Shown one piece after another: positions 6,994-15,786 of a stretch of DNA of 49,312 bases. The position numbers were made by a program, and so were the translations under genes. The DNA is from M0108 sp937862735 (GTDB lineage: Bacteria > Pseudomonadota > Gammaproteobacteria > Chromatiales > Chromatiaceae), in NCBI GenBank assembly GCA_937862735.1, contig CALMDH010000283.1, positions 1 to 49,312 on the forward strand, in the 5' to 3' direction. The notes beneath the pieces were generated by a model. The model saw only the letters and a program-made list of their open reading frames with translations, ran no database searches and was not told the origin of the DNA. Position 1 is the stretch's first letter. Each line of letters opens with the position of its first letter.

Positions 6994-9900
6994 CAGGAAA
7001 CTCCGGGGGACGGGGCGGGAAGGGGCGGCGGGGCGGCGCCGGGCGTGGCCAAGGGGGCCGGCGCGGCCGCGCGCCCCGGCCCCCACCCGGTCCGGGCGTG
7101 GCGGACCACCACCAGGGTGAGCGCCAGGGCCCAGACCAGCATCAGCCCGCGATACAGGGGCGCCGTGACGAGCCATACCGCCTGGCCGCCGAGGTGGTGG
7201 GCCTGATCCTGGTACCAGTGCAGCAGGCCGCCGCCGGCGCCCGGGCCGCTGACATAGGTGAGCGGCGGACCGCTCAGCCCCTGGTAAAGTCCCACGGCGA
7301 GGGTCAGCAGGAGGGCGCTCGCCAGCAGCCGCCCCCCGCGGGAGGCGGCCAGCAGCACCAGCAGCGCCAGGGCCAGGCCCAGGTGCCCGGGGGCCTGGGT
7401 GCAGCCGAAGCCGACCAGCAGCCACCCCAGGGTGCTGAGCCGCGCCCCGGGGAGGCGCCGCCGGGCGACGCCGGCCAGCGCAACGACCAGCGCCAGCAGC
7501 GCCCACAGCAGCACCACCGGCCCCACGCCGGCGCGCCCGGCGGTGGCCCACAGCACCCCGGTGGTCGGCGGCAGCGCCAGCGTGCTGTGCAGATTGACCG
7601 CGGGCGCGCCCAGGTCGAGGACCGGGGCCTGATAGCGCAGGCCCGGCGGCCGCGGGGTGCGCCAGGTCACCTGGCGCGTGTGTTCCCCGGGCGGCACGGC
7701 GAAGGTCACCGTGCCGGCGGGCGCCGCCGGGTCGTCGACCCCCAGATCGCCCCGCACCGCGGTGGCGGTGGCCGGCAGGGTCAGGGTGTGGGTCGCGGCC
7801 TGCGCGGCGCGCAGGGTGAGCGTCAGGACGTGGTCGCTGGCGTCCGCGGCGAGGGTGGTGGTCAGCCGGGCGGCGGTAAGGGTCAGCGGCGCCGGGGGGA
7901 CGGCGGGCGGCGGGGTCACCGCCAGGCGCAGGGATTCGCCGGGCCAGGGGCGCCAGCGGCGCCGCTCGCTCCCCGCCGGGGTGGACTCCGCGAGGCCGCT
8001 GGGTGTCACCTGCCAGGCCGGGTCCAGCGCCAGCTGCCATTCCTCGCTGATCGCCGGGACGGCGGGCGCGGTGAGCTCCAGCAGCGCCTGGGGCGTGAGG
8101 GCGGACGTCCACTGCACGCGGGTCGCGCCGGGGGCGAACCGCACCTCGGCGCGGCCGTGGGCGTCGCGGGGCGGACCGTCGGCGCCCGCCTGTTCTCCGG
8201 GCAGCAGGGGCAGCGCCACCTGGGCCGCGGCGTCCGCCGCCGCGGGGCGCGTCACGGTCGTCGTCACCTGCCAGGCGGGGCCCAGGGCGAGCAGGCGCAC
8301 GACCTGCACCCAGGGCGGCGGGACGGCGGCGGGCGGGGCCGCGTCCGCCACCACCGCGGGTTGCCGCACCAGGGTCAGGGTGTCGCTCACCGCCCCGGGG
8401 GCGGGCCGGCCGGCGAGGCGCCAGGCCCCGGTGGGACCGGCGAGGACGCGCTTGGGGGGCAGGGGAAAGGTCAGGGTCAGGTCCACCGCGGCCAGCGGTC
8501 CCGCCAGCTCCAGCGTCGCCGGACCGGCCGGGACCCGCACCCAGGCGCGGTCGGGTCCGTCGCGCCATGCCGCCGGCGCCCCGTCGACCGTCACCGTGTC
8601 CGGCCACCAGCCGGCCTGACGGCCGGGCAGCGGCACGGCGGTGGCGGCGGCGGCCTGCACCGCCACGGTAAGGGCGAGGCGTGCCCCGCCGTCCGGGGCG
8701 GGGGTCACGTGGACGATGACGCTGTCGAGGCTGGCGCAGGTCGGGGCGCAGGCCGGCGGCGCGCGCAGGGTGGCCTGCAGCTCGGTCAGGAGTTCCGGGG
8801 CGGGAAAGGCCGCCAGCGGTTGGGCCAGGACCGTCCCCGCGCCGAGCAGGAGCAGGCCGCCGACCAGGACGGTGGCAGGCGCCGCGCCGGCGCGGATGAC
8901 GGGGGCGCCGGCGGGGCCGACACCGCGCCGGCCGCGGCGCAGCAGCAGGACGGCCAGGGCCAGGGCCAGCAGAGCGGTCAGCGCCGCCAGCAGCCGCGTC
9001 GCCGGCGGCGCGAGCAGATACACGGCCACTTCCGCGGGACCGGCGTGCAACACCTGGGGCGGCCCCTGCCAGTGCCGGGCGGCCGCGGCGGGAGCCGCCG
9101 GGGCGGCGAACTGCCCTCCCGGGTCCAGGGCGGGGTCCAGGGCCACCCGGACCGGGGTCAAGGCGCTGTAGAGCACGCTGCCGGCCAGCCCCAGGGCGAG
9201 GAGGCGGCTGGCGAGGCGGACGGGGCCCGCCCGGCGCGCGCCCCGCCGAAGCAGGGCGGTGGCGAGGAGGCCGCCCCCGGCCGCCAGGGACCACAGCAGG
9301 CGGGGACTGTCCGGGAGGTGCCAGGTGAGCGTCAGGGTCAGCACGGCCAGCAGGCCGGCGGCGGCGCCCAGGTAGCGCCCGAGGAGCAGGGCGCTGACCA
9401 GGACCAGGACAAGGTCCGGCGCCTGCCAGCGCGCGAGCCAGCTGCCGGGCGCGGCCGCGCCCCGGGCGGCGACCAGGGTCCAGCCCGGCGGCAGGTGGAG
9501 CTGGGTGGTGGTGGCGGCCGGCGCCGGCTGCCAGCCGGCGGCGGGCAGGGTCAGCGGCCACCGGCCCCAGGCGTCCGCGGGCGGGGTGGCCAGGCGATGG
9601 CTGGCGGCCAGGGTGAGGGGCCCGCCGGGCAGGGTGAGCCCGGGTGCGGCGGCGGCGTCCGCTCCGGGGACCAGGGTGTGCGCCGCGTCCGCGAGCTGCA
9701 CCTGCGTCACCTGCAGGGGCGGTTCCGCCGTCACCCGGGTCGGGGTGGGGAGGACGCCGGTGAGCGTATCCTGCAGGGTCAGGCCCTGCGCGGCGAAGTC
9801 GAGCCAGGCGGTGCGCGCCAGGTGCAGCGTGACCGGCGGCGGGGCGGCCGGGCCGCGGCGGGTGACGGTCAGGGCCAGCTGCTCGCCGCCGCGGGCGGTG

Positions 9901-11129
9901 AAGGCCGGGCCGGCCGGCCAGTCCGCTGGCAGGTCCGCCGCCGCCGGCGGCCGCGGGCTCAGGCCGGACAGCCCGACCGTGCGCAGGTCCGGGTCGGCGC
10001 GCCACACCCAGGTCTCGGTGGCGGGCCAGGGGGGCGCGAGGGTGGGCACGGTGATCGTGGCGGGGTCGACCACGGCCCGGGCGCGGAGGTGCAGGCGCCA
10101 GTGCCCGGGCGCCACGCGGACGGTCAGCACGCCCCGCGCGTCCAGGTGCGCCGGCAGGGGGCTGTCGACCGCCAGCGGCATGAAGCCCTCGGGCAGGAGG
10201 GCGCCCAACGTCAGGTCGTGCGGCGCGCCCGTGCTCGTCAGCGTCAGCACGGTGGTGAGGCGCAGGGGGTGACCATCCTCAATCAGCCGCGTGACCGTCA
10301 GTTCCAGTGGGGCGGCGGGCGGCGCCGGCGGCGGCGCCAGCCACAGCCGGCCCGCGGCGTCGAGCGCCGCGGGGCTCGCCGGCTGACCGTCCACCGTCAG
10401 GCGCAGTGGCCCGGCCGGCGTCGGCAACTGCAGCGCCGCCGGGCGCGTCAGCCAGGCCAGGCGGCCGCTGAGGCGCAGATCGGGGCGCGCCTCGGCGGGG
10501 ATCTGCACCATCGGCACCCCGTCGCGCTCGACCACCCCGACCGGTTCGCCATTGAGCAGCACCGCCTGTGGCCAGGCGTCGGCGGCGCCAGGCAACGGCA
10601 ACCAGCTCGCCGCGAGCACCTCCCACTCGGCGCTGAAGTCGGCGCCCGCGGCGCCGACGTCCAGGGTCAGGCCCCGGGGCCAGGCGCATTCCGGGGCGCT
10701 GCCGTCGGCCCGCCAGGGGCACAGCAGCGGGGCGGACGCCGCCTGGGCGGCCCAGGCCAGCCAGGGCGCCAGGGCGGGCGGGAGCGCGGGGACGCGGGCC
10801 TGGGCCGCCGCCAGCAGCGCCGCGCGGGCCGGGCTCGGCTCCGGCGCGGCCGGGGCCGCGGGCGCCGGCGGGGGCGAGCGGGTCGCCTCGTGCTGCGCAT
10901 CGATCACCGCCACCGCCCGCGGCGCGGCGTCGTCGGGGGCGGCGGGGTCGCGCGCCCCGGCTTCAATCAGCTGCCGCAGGTGCGCGGCCTTGTCCGGGGG
11001 GAGATCCAGTAACCAGCCGAGCGCGGCGGTGGGCGGGGCGGACGGCAGCGGCGCGCTGCTCAGGGCCAGCGACAGCAGCAGCCCGCGCGCCAGGGCGCGG
11101 GACCAACGGTTTATGCAGGCAAGCGGCAT
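6993..11129 (-). CDS. very large multi-domain membrane protein of unknown function (1378 aa)
   Basis: A likely signal peptide or first helix (LARGLLLSLALSSAPLPSA) is followed by about 540 residues of beta-rich, Pro/Ala/Leu-rich sequence of extracytoplasmic type. Membrane helices cluster at about 570-660 and 720-775. A second beta-rich block follows (about 790-1190), then a C-terminal group of helices at about 1200-1345 and a Pro/Ala tail. The charge-poor, Thr/Leu/Val-rich strands suggest tandem beta-sandwich domains. AGGAG lies 13 bases before the ATG, slightly far. The gene is coupled to the 91-residue membrane protein and divergent from the RDD/TPR gene at 11332. I do not recognise the family and give no function. 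Confidence 0.7.
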   Translation of the reverse strand: MPLACINRWSRALARGLLLSLALSSAPLPSAPPTAALGWLLDLPPDKAAHLRQLIEAGARDPAAPDDAAPRAVAVIDAQHEATRSPPPAPAAPAAPEPSPARAALLAAAQARVPALPPALAPWLAWAAQAASAPLLCPWRADGSAPECAWPRGLTLDVGAAGADFSAEWEVLAASWLPLPGAADAWPQAVLLNGEPVGVVERDGVPMVQIPAEARPDLRLSGRLAWLTRPAALQLPTPAGPLRLTVDGQPASPAALDAAGRLWLAPPPAPPAAPLELTVTRLIEDGHPLRLTTVLTLTSTGAPHDLTLGALLPEGFMPLAVDSPLPAHLDARGVLTVRVAPGHWRLHLRARAVVDPATITVPTLAPPWPATETWVWRADPDLRTVGLSGLSPRPPAAADLPADWPAGPAFTARGGEQLALTVTRRGPAAPPPVTLHLARTAWLDFAAQGLTLQDTLTGVLPTPTRVTAEPPLQVTQVQLADAAHTLVPGADAAAAPGLTLPGGPLTLAASHRLATPPADAWGRWPLTLPAAGWQPAPAATTTQLHLPPGWTLVAARGAAAPGSWLARWQAPDLVLVLVSALLLGRYLGAAAGLLAVLTLTLTWHLPDSPRLLWSLAAGGGLLATALLRRGARRAGPVRLASRLLALGLAGSVLYSALTPVRVALDPALDPGGQFAAPAAPAAAARHWQGPPQVLHAGPAEVAVYLLAPPATRLLAALTALLALALAVLLLRRGRRGVGPAGAPVIRAGAAPATVLVGGLLLLGAGTVLAQPLAAFPAPELLTELQATLRAPPACAPTCASLDSVIVHVTPAPDGGARLALTVAVQAAAATAVPLPGRQAGWWPDTVTVDGAPAAWRDGPDRAWVRVPAGPATLELAGPLAAVDLTLTFPLPPKRVLAGPTGAWRLAGRPAPGAVSDTLTLVRQPAVVADAAPPAAVPPPWVQVVRLLALGPAWQVTTTVTRPAAADAAAQVALPLLPGEQAGADGPPRDAHGRAEVRFAPGATRVQWTSALTPQALLELTAPAVPAISEEWQLALDPAWQVTPSGLAESTPAGSERRRWRPWPGESLRLAVTPPPAVPPAPLTLTAARLTTTLAADASDHVLTLTLRAAQAATHTLTLPATATAVRGDLGVDDPAAPAGTVTFAVPPGEHTRQVTWRTPRPPGLRYQAPVLDLGAPAVNLHSTLALPPTTGVLWATAGRAGVGPVVLLWALLALVVALAGVARRRLPGARLSTLGWLLVGFGCTQAPGHLGLALALLVLLAASRGGRLLASALLLTLAVGLYQGLSGPPLTYVSGPGAGGGLLHWYQDQAHHLGGQAVWLVTAPLYRGLMLVWALALTLVVVRHARTGWGPGRAAAPAPLATPGAAPPPLPAPSPGVS

Positions 11130-11331
11130 GGGGCAGAGCGGACTCCTGACGGACAGGGCGGGCGACCGGCGTGTCCCGGGGGCGCGGCCCCCGGGCGGCG
11201 GGGATTATCGGGCGCGGGGTCGGGGGGTTTTGCCGGGAATGCGCGGGTTTTGCCCCCGTTTGCCGGGCAATGCGCCCCGGGCGCGCACCTAGAATCGCCG
11301 GCGGGTCATCACGGGCGGGAGCGGGGGGCAG

Positions 11332-12966
11332 ATGGGCAGCACGACACACCAGGCGGCGGATGACGTCCCGTTCACGCCGCTCGCGCCGCACCGTTACTGG
11401 CTGGCGGTGGTGGTGGACGGGGTGCTGGCGGGGGCGCTGGGACTGGCCGCCCTGCTGCTGGAGCGCCGGCTGGCCGGGGCGGCGGGGGTGTCCCCCGGAC
11501 TGCTCGTCGCGGTCGGCGGCGGCGTGATCAGCGCCTGGCTGCTGGTCTGCTGGGGCGTGCGCCAGGCCACCCCGGCGCTGGCGGTGCTGGGGGGGCGGAT
11601 CGTGACCGTCGCCAGCGGCGAGCCGCCGGGCTGGGGGCACTGGGCGCGGCGGTTGCTGGGCGTGGCGCTGCTGGTGGCGAGCCTGGGTCTGGCCGGGGGG
11701 GTGGCGCGGCTGCGCGGGGCGCGCCGCGGCCTGCCGGACCGGCTGGCGGGGACACGGGTGGCGGCGCGGCCGACCCCCGCCCCGCGGACGCGGCGCTGGG
11801 CGCCCCGGGTGGCGCTGCTGTGGCTGGGGGCGGCCCTCTTTGCCGTCAGCGGCGCGCTGGTGGTGATCGCGGGGTTCCAGGCCTTGACCGAAGGGCTGGT
11901 GCTGCGCACCCGCACCGCGGCGCAGTTTCCCGATGACGCCCGCTTCGCCCGCCTGTGCCCGCCAGCGGACGCCGCCGGTGAGGCCAACGGACCCGGGGTG
12001 GACGCGGCGGCGCGGGCGGCGGCGCAGGGCAAGCTCGCCGCAGCGGACAGCCGTCTGGTGGACTACGCCGGGGTGACGTCGCGCCTGGAAAGCGCGCGCA
12101 ATCTGCTGGACTCGGCGGTAGCGATCGATCCCTGCTACGCCGCCCTCTATGTCGGCTATAGCCGCTATTTTCTGCGCCAGGCCACCGGGACGGAAACCCC
12201 CGCGGCCCTGGCGCGGGCGCGTACCGCCGTGGCGCGGGCGATCGCCCTCGAGCCGGACTACGCTCCGGCGTATGTGGTGGCGGGATTTGTCGCGCTGCGC
12301 CAGGGCGAGCTCGGGGCCAGCGCGGCCTATTTAGACACCGCCGAGCGGCTGGGTTCGACCGATCCCTGGCTGTTGAATAACCGGGCGCTGCTGCACGAGG
12401 CGCACGGCGACTATGAGGCCGCCGCGGTGCTGTATCACCAGGTGAGCACCGCCAAGGACATGGAGCGGCACGCCCGGCGCTTCGCCCTCGATGGGCTTGG
12501 GCAGTACTACCGGCGCATCGGCGCGGTCGACCGCGCCCGGCAGGTGATCGGCGCGCGCATTGATGCCATTCCCGATGACGGGGAGGGGTATGCCAAGCAG
12601 GCGGAGTTATTGCTCTGCGAGACCGGCGAGATCACGGCGGCGCTGGCCGCCGCGCAACGGGCCAATGAATTGCAGAATAGTCTGCGCACCACCGGCTTGC
12701 TGGCCCAGGTGTATGTCGCGCGCTGGGCCGAGCAACTGCTGGCGGATAATCGCCAACTCCGGCGCGAGGCGCAACGCAGTCTGACCCTGGCGCAACGCCT
12801 CCATCCCGTCCCGCCGCCGGAGATGGTGGCCGGGGCCTGTCCGGGGGCGCGGCTGGCGACGCGGGTCGCGGCAGCGTGGGCGAAACATCAGGCCGATCAG
12901 GCAGCGCTGGCGGCACGGCGCGCGCAGGCGCGGCAGGCCAAGCGGCCGGACGCCGCGGGGGGCTGA
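11332..12966 (+). CDS. RDD-family membrane protein fused to TPR repeats
   Basis: Residues about 18-155 match an RDD domain: HRYWLAVVVDGVLAG (Arg/Asp helix), an APALAVLGGRIV-like loop (TPALAVLGGRIVTVASGE), and RRGLPDRLAGTRV near its end. A further helix (about 163-190, VALLWLGAALFAVSGALVVI) is followed by a soluble part with TPR-like repeats from about 240 to 500 (ARNLLDSAVAIDPCYAALYV, ARTAVARAIALEPDYAPAYV, AAYLDTAERLGSTDPWLLNN, ALAAAQRANELQNSL). The repeats suggest a protein-protein interaction module, probably periplasmic or cytoplasmic depending on topology. The fusion is uncommon. The last 25 residues are Ala/Arg/Gln-rich. Confidence 0.75.
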   Translation: MGSTTHQAADDVPFTPLAPHRYWLAVVVDGVLAGALGLAALLLERRLAGAAGVSPGLLVAVGGGVISAWLLVCWGVRQATPALAVLGGRIVTVASGEPPGWGHWARRLLGVALLVASLGLAGGVARLRGARRGLPDRLAGTRVAARPTPAPRTRRWAPRVALLWLGAALFAVSGALVVIAGFQALTEGLVLRTRTAAQFPDDARFARLCPPADAAGEANGPGVDAAARAAAQGKLAAADSRLVDYAGVTSRLESARNLLDSAVAIDPCYAALYVGYSRYFLRQATGTETPAALARARTAVARAIALEPDYAPAYVVAGFVALRQGELGASAAYLDTAERLGSTDPWLLNNRALLHEAHGDYEAAAVLYHQVSTAKDMERHARRFALDGLGQYYRRIGAVDRARQVIGARIDAIPDDGEGYAKQAELLLCETGEITAALAAAQRANELQNSLRTTGLLAQVYVARWAEQLLADNRQLRREAQRSLTLAQRLHPVPPPEMVAGACPGARLATRVAAAWAKHQADQAALAARRAQARQAKRPDAAGG

Positions 12967-13438
12967 ACGGCCGCGCACGGACCAGTTGCGCCCGCCGGGG
13001 GCAGAGGGTAACCTTGCCCGCAAGCTGTGCATCAGCGATGGCCGACGCCCGCGCGGCGTCCCCGCTCTTTCTCCGTCGCGGCGCCGGCGCGACCCGGCCG
13101 CCGCGGCCGTGGTAGGCCGGTTACCGGTGCCGGCGCGCTCCCGGCGGTCGCCGGCGCGCCCGCGGCGCGTTGGCCGCCCCCTCTCTCCCGCCTCGTTGCG
13201 TCCCTGGCCAGGCCCGGTCCGTCCGCCGCCCGCGCCGCGGGTCGTCCGCTTTCCCTGACGTCACCGCACGTCCTTGTGCTGGCAAGTAGTCCAGCGATAG
13301 CAGTCCCGCTCCGGGGGTCTTTTACCACCCCCACGGGGCTGGTGATCACCCTCCGTAGCGGGTCTTGTTCGGCCGGTGCGCGCACCCGGCTTTCTGACTG
13401 ACCCCACTCACGGGCTGCGCCCCCGTGCGGAGAATTCC
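12967..13438 (+). promoter_or_regulatory. 472-bp leader region of operon A
   Basis: No gene is seen. The 3' half is structured. Copy 1 of the ~50-bp shared leader lies at 13249-13303 (annotated separately). A GGGGGT/ACCCCC hairpin with a CTTTTACC loop lies at 13313-13332, and a perfect 10-bp palindrome GGTGATCACC at 13341-13350 could be an operator. The nuclease gene starts 88 bases after that palindrome. Confidence 0.4.
13249..13303 (+). repeat. shared leader element, copy 1
   Basis: Contains CTTTCCCTGACG, CACCGC, CGTCCTTGTGCTGGCAAGTA and TCCAGCGATAG. The matching copy 2 is at 18735-18785, and each lies 120-140 bases upstream of the first gene of an operon. The core GCTGG-8 nt-CCAGC is an inverted repeat. 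It may be a promoter, operator or structured RNA; I cannot tell which. Confidence 0.6.
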
Positions 13439-14296
13439 ATGAACGAGCTGAAACTAAGCCCCACCGGGGTGCTGCGTTACGACACCTGCCCCCGGCAGGC
13501 GTTGTTTTACCTGCAGGGTTGGCGGACCAAGGCCAAGGCGGACGCCCTGGTCTTCGGTTCGGTGGTCCACGAGGTGCTCGCCGGCTATCACGCCGGCACC
13601 TTGCCCCCCGACCAGCTGGGCGCCGCCTGGGACCAGAAATGGTCCGCGGCCATCACCCAGCCCATCGCCTACGGCGCCGAGCGCACCCCGGAAGGGTTGC
13701 GTCAGACCGGCGCCGCCTTGTTCGCCGCCTACCATGGCGTCTGGCAGGCCACCGGCCTGCAGACCCTCAGGGATGACCAGGGCCCCTGCGTCGAACGACG
13801 CCTGTTCGTGCGCTTGCCGCGCGCGCAGGTGTTGTTCGAGGGGGTGATCGATCTCGTCGCGACCCGTGACGGTCCACCGGCGATCGTCGACCACAAATCC
13901 CCCGGCGCCAAGCCGGACCCCAACTTCGCCGAAAAGTCGGATCAGCTCCTGGCCTACCAGGCGCTGTTCGACGCCAATGCCCCGCTGCATGGATTGGGGC
14001 TGGCGGCGCAGATCGGCTTTGCCGCGCTGGTCAAACGCGCGGTGCCGAAAACCAGTCGCGGCACCGGACCGGAGGTCTTGCCGCCGTTGCTGGTGGAGCG
14101 GCGTCCCGCCGCTGAGGTGGCGGCGTATTGGGAAAAGGTCACGGATACCGCCAGCGCCATGCGCGCGGGCAGTTTTCGCCGCCGGTCCCTGGCAGAGCAC
14201 AACTCGCCCTGCAAGTTGTGTGAGTACGAAGCCGCGTGTTGGCGCAACGACTTTACCGGCTTGACCCAGGGTCAGGATCGCACCCTCGACCTGTAG
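13439..14296 (+). CDS. Cas4/RecB-like PD-(D/E)XK nuclease with Fe-S cysteines
   Basis: A 285-residue protein of the RecB/AddB/Cas4 nuclease superfamily. Visible motifs are H44 in SVVHEVLAGY, E135/D138 in VLFEGVIDLV, D151-H-K153 in AIVDHKSPG and the QLLAYQ helix (169-174). Four cysteines sit as in the iron-sulfur members: C17 in YDTCPRQ and C258, C261, C267 in SPCKLCEYEAACW. The expected activity is a metal-dependent DNA nuclease stabilised by a 4Fe-4S cluster. The start is the ATG at 13439 with CGGAG 6 bases upstream; a longer frame from 13376 has no RBS. It is the first gene of operon A. No helicase partner is adjacent, so it is not a canonical AddB or Cas4. Confidence 0.85.
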   Translation: MNELKLSPTGVLRYDTCPRQALFYLQGWRTKAKADALVFGSVVHEVLAGYHAGTLPPDQLGAAWDQKWSAAITQPIAYGAERTPEGLRQTGAALFAAYHGVWQATGLQTLRDDQGPCVERRLFVRLPRAQVLFEGVIDLVATRDGPPAIVDHKSPGAKPDPNFAEKSDQLLAYQALFDANAPLHGLGLAAQIGFAALVKRAVPKTSRGTGPEVLPPLLVERRPAAEVAAYWEKVTDTASAMRAGSFRRRSLAEHNSPCKLCEYEAACWRNDFTGLTQGQDRTLDL

Positions 14297-14303
14297 TTTT
14301 CTT

Positions 14304-14389
14304 GGGGGCTACGCCCCAGTCATCCCCGCGGCCCTGGCCAGCCGCGTTCGCTTTCCTGTACGCCCGTGGCCGGGGCGTTGGAGCATCCC
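14304..14389 (+). repeat. duplicated leader, copy 1 (before the Cys-rich gene)
   Basis: Begins with hairpin GGGGC-TAC-GCCCC (about 14305-14317), then TCATCCCCGCGGCCCTGG, CCAGCCGCGTT, a spacer, CCGTGGCC and TTGGAGCATCCC directly before the ATG. The same order of blocks occurs at 14682-14766 before the AAA+ gene. GGAG about 7 bases before the start is the ribosome-binding site. Confidence 0.6.
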
Positions 14390-14632
14390 ATGGACCACAA
14401 CATGCTGGTGAAACTCGTCGACAACGGCGGCGTGACCATCCCGCCGGAGGTCATCGCCCAAGTCGGCAAACTGGTGCGGCAAAACACCCCGCACGACCTC
14501 GCCGGCCGGCCCTGGACGCCCTGCGGATTTGAGCGCAACGGCGCCTGTCAGGGCCCCCGCAACCCCCCCTGCCTGATGGCGGAGGCGGGACGCTGCGGCT
14601 ACCGCCAGGACCACGACCAGGGTCTGCATTGA
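14390..14632 (+). CDS. small Cys-rich protein (80 aa)
   Basis: Start at the ATG at 14390 with TTGGAG 7 bases upstream. The N-terminal half (MLVKLVDNGGVTIPPEVIAQ) looks like a small alpha/beta or helix-rich domain. The C-terminal half has four cysteines spaced over about 30 residues (WTPCGFERNGAC, NPPCLMAEAGRCGY), consistent with a zinc or Fe-S site. The family is not recognised. It lies between the nuclease and the AAA+ ATPase, preceded and followed by the duplicated leaders. A terminator-like hairpin follows at 14660. Confidence 0.6.
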   Translation: MDHNMLVKLVDNGGVTIPPEVIAQVGKLVRQNTPHDLAGRPWTPCGFERNGACQGPRNPPCLMAEAGRCGYRQDHDQGLH

Positions 14633-14659
14633 TCCCGGCCCGCCGGCTGCTCACGCACC

Positions 14660-14679
14660 GCCGCCCAGGCGGCATTTTT
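14660..14679 (+). terminator. GC hairpin plus ATTTTT after the Cys-rich gene
   Basis: GCCGCC-CA-GGCGGC (14660-14673; realistically a 5-bp stem with a CCAG loop) is followed by ATTTTT. It sits 28 bases after the stop of the Cys-rich gene and just before the second duplicated leader, so it may partly separate transcription of the AAA+ gene. Confidence 0.5.
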
Positions 14680-14681
14680 CG

Positions 14682-14766
14682 GGCGTAAGCCCTATCACCC
14701 CCGCGGTCCTGGCCAGCTGCGTTATTACCCCTGATTTGCCCTTGGCCCGGGCATGGGAGCATTCTC
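14682..14766 (+). repeat. duplicated leader, copy 2 (before the AAA+ gene)
   Basis: Hairpin GGGC-GTAA-GCCC, then ATCACCCCCGCGGTCCTGG, CCAGCTGCGTT, a longer spacer, CCTTGGCC and GGGAGCATTCTC directly before the ATG. The blocks match copy 1 at 14304-14389 in order. The conservation extends far beyond a ribosome-binding site, which suggests a common regulatory RNA or protein site. Confidence 0.6.
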
Positions 14767-15786
14767 ATGAGCATGATTCAGACTGTTGAAATTTCCGTGG
14801 CCCAAACCTTTGGGGTCAACGTGCCAGAGGGGATGACCCTGCCCCGGTATGTCGACGGCCACCCCCTGCAGCATTTGGTGCCGCGTGTCGAAGCGCACAG
14901 CTTCGATCTCGATCTCCTGGCGCGGGGCATGGGCTGGCTGGTCGATGAGGAGCTGCAAGCCAACCCGCTGCTGTTGTGGGGGCCGCCGGGCTCGGGCAAG
15001 TCGAGCTTCGCCGCGCAAGTCTCGGCGCGGTTGAACCGCCCCCTGATCCGCGTGGACTGCCACGCGGACATGGATGCCCGCGATCTGCTGGGCGGCCTGC
15101 GGCTGGTGGACGGCGAAACCGTGCCCCAGCCGGGACCGACGGCGGTCGCGGCGCAATTGGGCGCCATCTGCCTGCTGGAAGAGGTGGACCGCCTGCGGCC
15201 GGAGACCCTGGTGGGTCTGAACGGCGTGTTGAACGGTGACGCGGTGCGGCTGCCCGAGGACCCGGGGACCATCTACCAACGGGCGCCGGGGTTCGCGATC
15301 ATCATGACCGCCAACACCAACCTGGCGCGGGACCCGCAGGCGCGCTACGTCTCCAACTCCCACGACATCAGCCTCCGTGATCGGGTGTTCCCGATCCACG
15401 TAGGGTATATGACGGAGGAGGCGGAGATCGCCACCATCCTCGAGCAGGTCCCCCTGCTCGCCAATGGCGGCGAACCGGAAGTGGCCAAGATGGTGAAACT
15501 GGCCCGGGCCTTGCGGGGCGGCTTTGTCGCCGGCGAGACCTCCTTCGTCATCAGCACCCGCACCCTCGTGCGTTGGGCGCGAGCGCTGACGATGTTCGTC
15601 GGCAGCGCGAACCGCATGGGCGTGCCGCCCCTGCTGTACGCCCTGAACGCCAGCTTCGCCGATGGGCTGGATGAGGAAGAGCGCACCATGCTCTTCGAGG
15701 GGTACCGCACGGTGATTGGCGACCAGGACGGTCGCTTCCAGGAGGCGGTGCGCAAGCTGGGCCGAACGACCTACGAGGGGGCGTGA
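14767..15786 (+). CDS. AAA+ ATPase, CobS/MoxR-like (AAA_5 type)
   Basis: A 339-residue ATPase. Walker A is GPPGSGKSS (72-80), Walker B is AICLLEEVDR (133-142), sensor 1 is IIMTANTN (178-185) and a likely arginine-finger region is SLRDRVFPI. The order and the RDLLGG loop after Walker A resemble the AAA_5 group that includes CobS, NorQ/CbbQ and other MoxR-like remodelling ATPases. These usually act on a VWA-domain partner; no VWA gene is visible here, and the next gene is a WGR protein instead. GGGAG lies about 9 bases before the ATG. The next gene overlaps its stop by one base (TGATG), so they are translationally coupled. Confidence 0.85.
   Translation: MSMIQTVEISVAQTFGVNVPEGMTLPRYVDGHPLQHLVPRVEAHSFDLDLLARGMGWLVDEELQANPLLLWGPPGSGKSSFAAQVSARLNRPLIRVDCHADMDARDLLGGLRLVDGETVPQPGPTAVAAQLGAICLLEEVDRLRPETLVGLNGVLNGDAVRLPEDPGTIYQRAPGFAIIMTANTNLARDPQARYVSNSHDISLRDRVFPIHVGYMTEEAEIATILEQVPLLANGGEPEVAKMVKLARALRGGFVAGETSFVISTRTLVRWARALTMFVGSANRMGVPPLLYALNASFADGLDEEERTMLFEGYRTVIGDQDGRFQEAVRKLGRTTYEGA

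Noticed and set aside
7098..11012. 1304-codon plus-strand open frame
   Set aside because: Low-complexity Gly/Arg/Gln product that is the antisense shadow of the large membrane protein gene in very GC-rich DNA.
13271..13297. Sigma-54 promoter in the shared leader (TGGCAAG...CCAGC)
   Set aside because: The GG and GC elements are one base too far apart and the TTGC box is absent in both copies.
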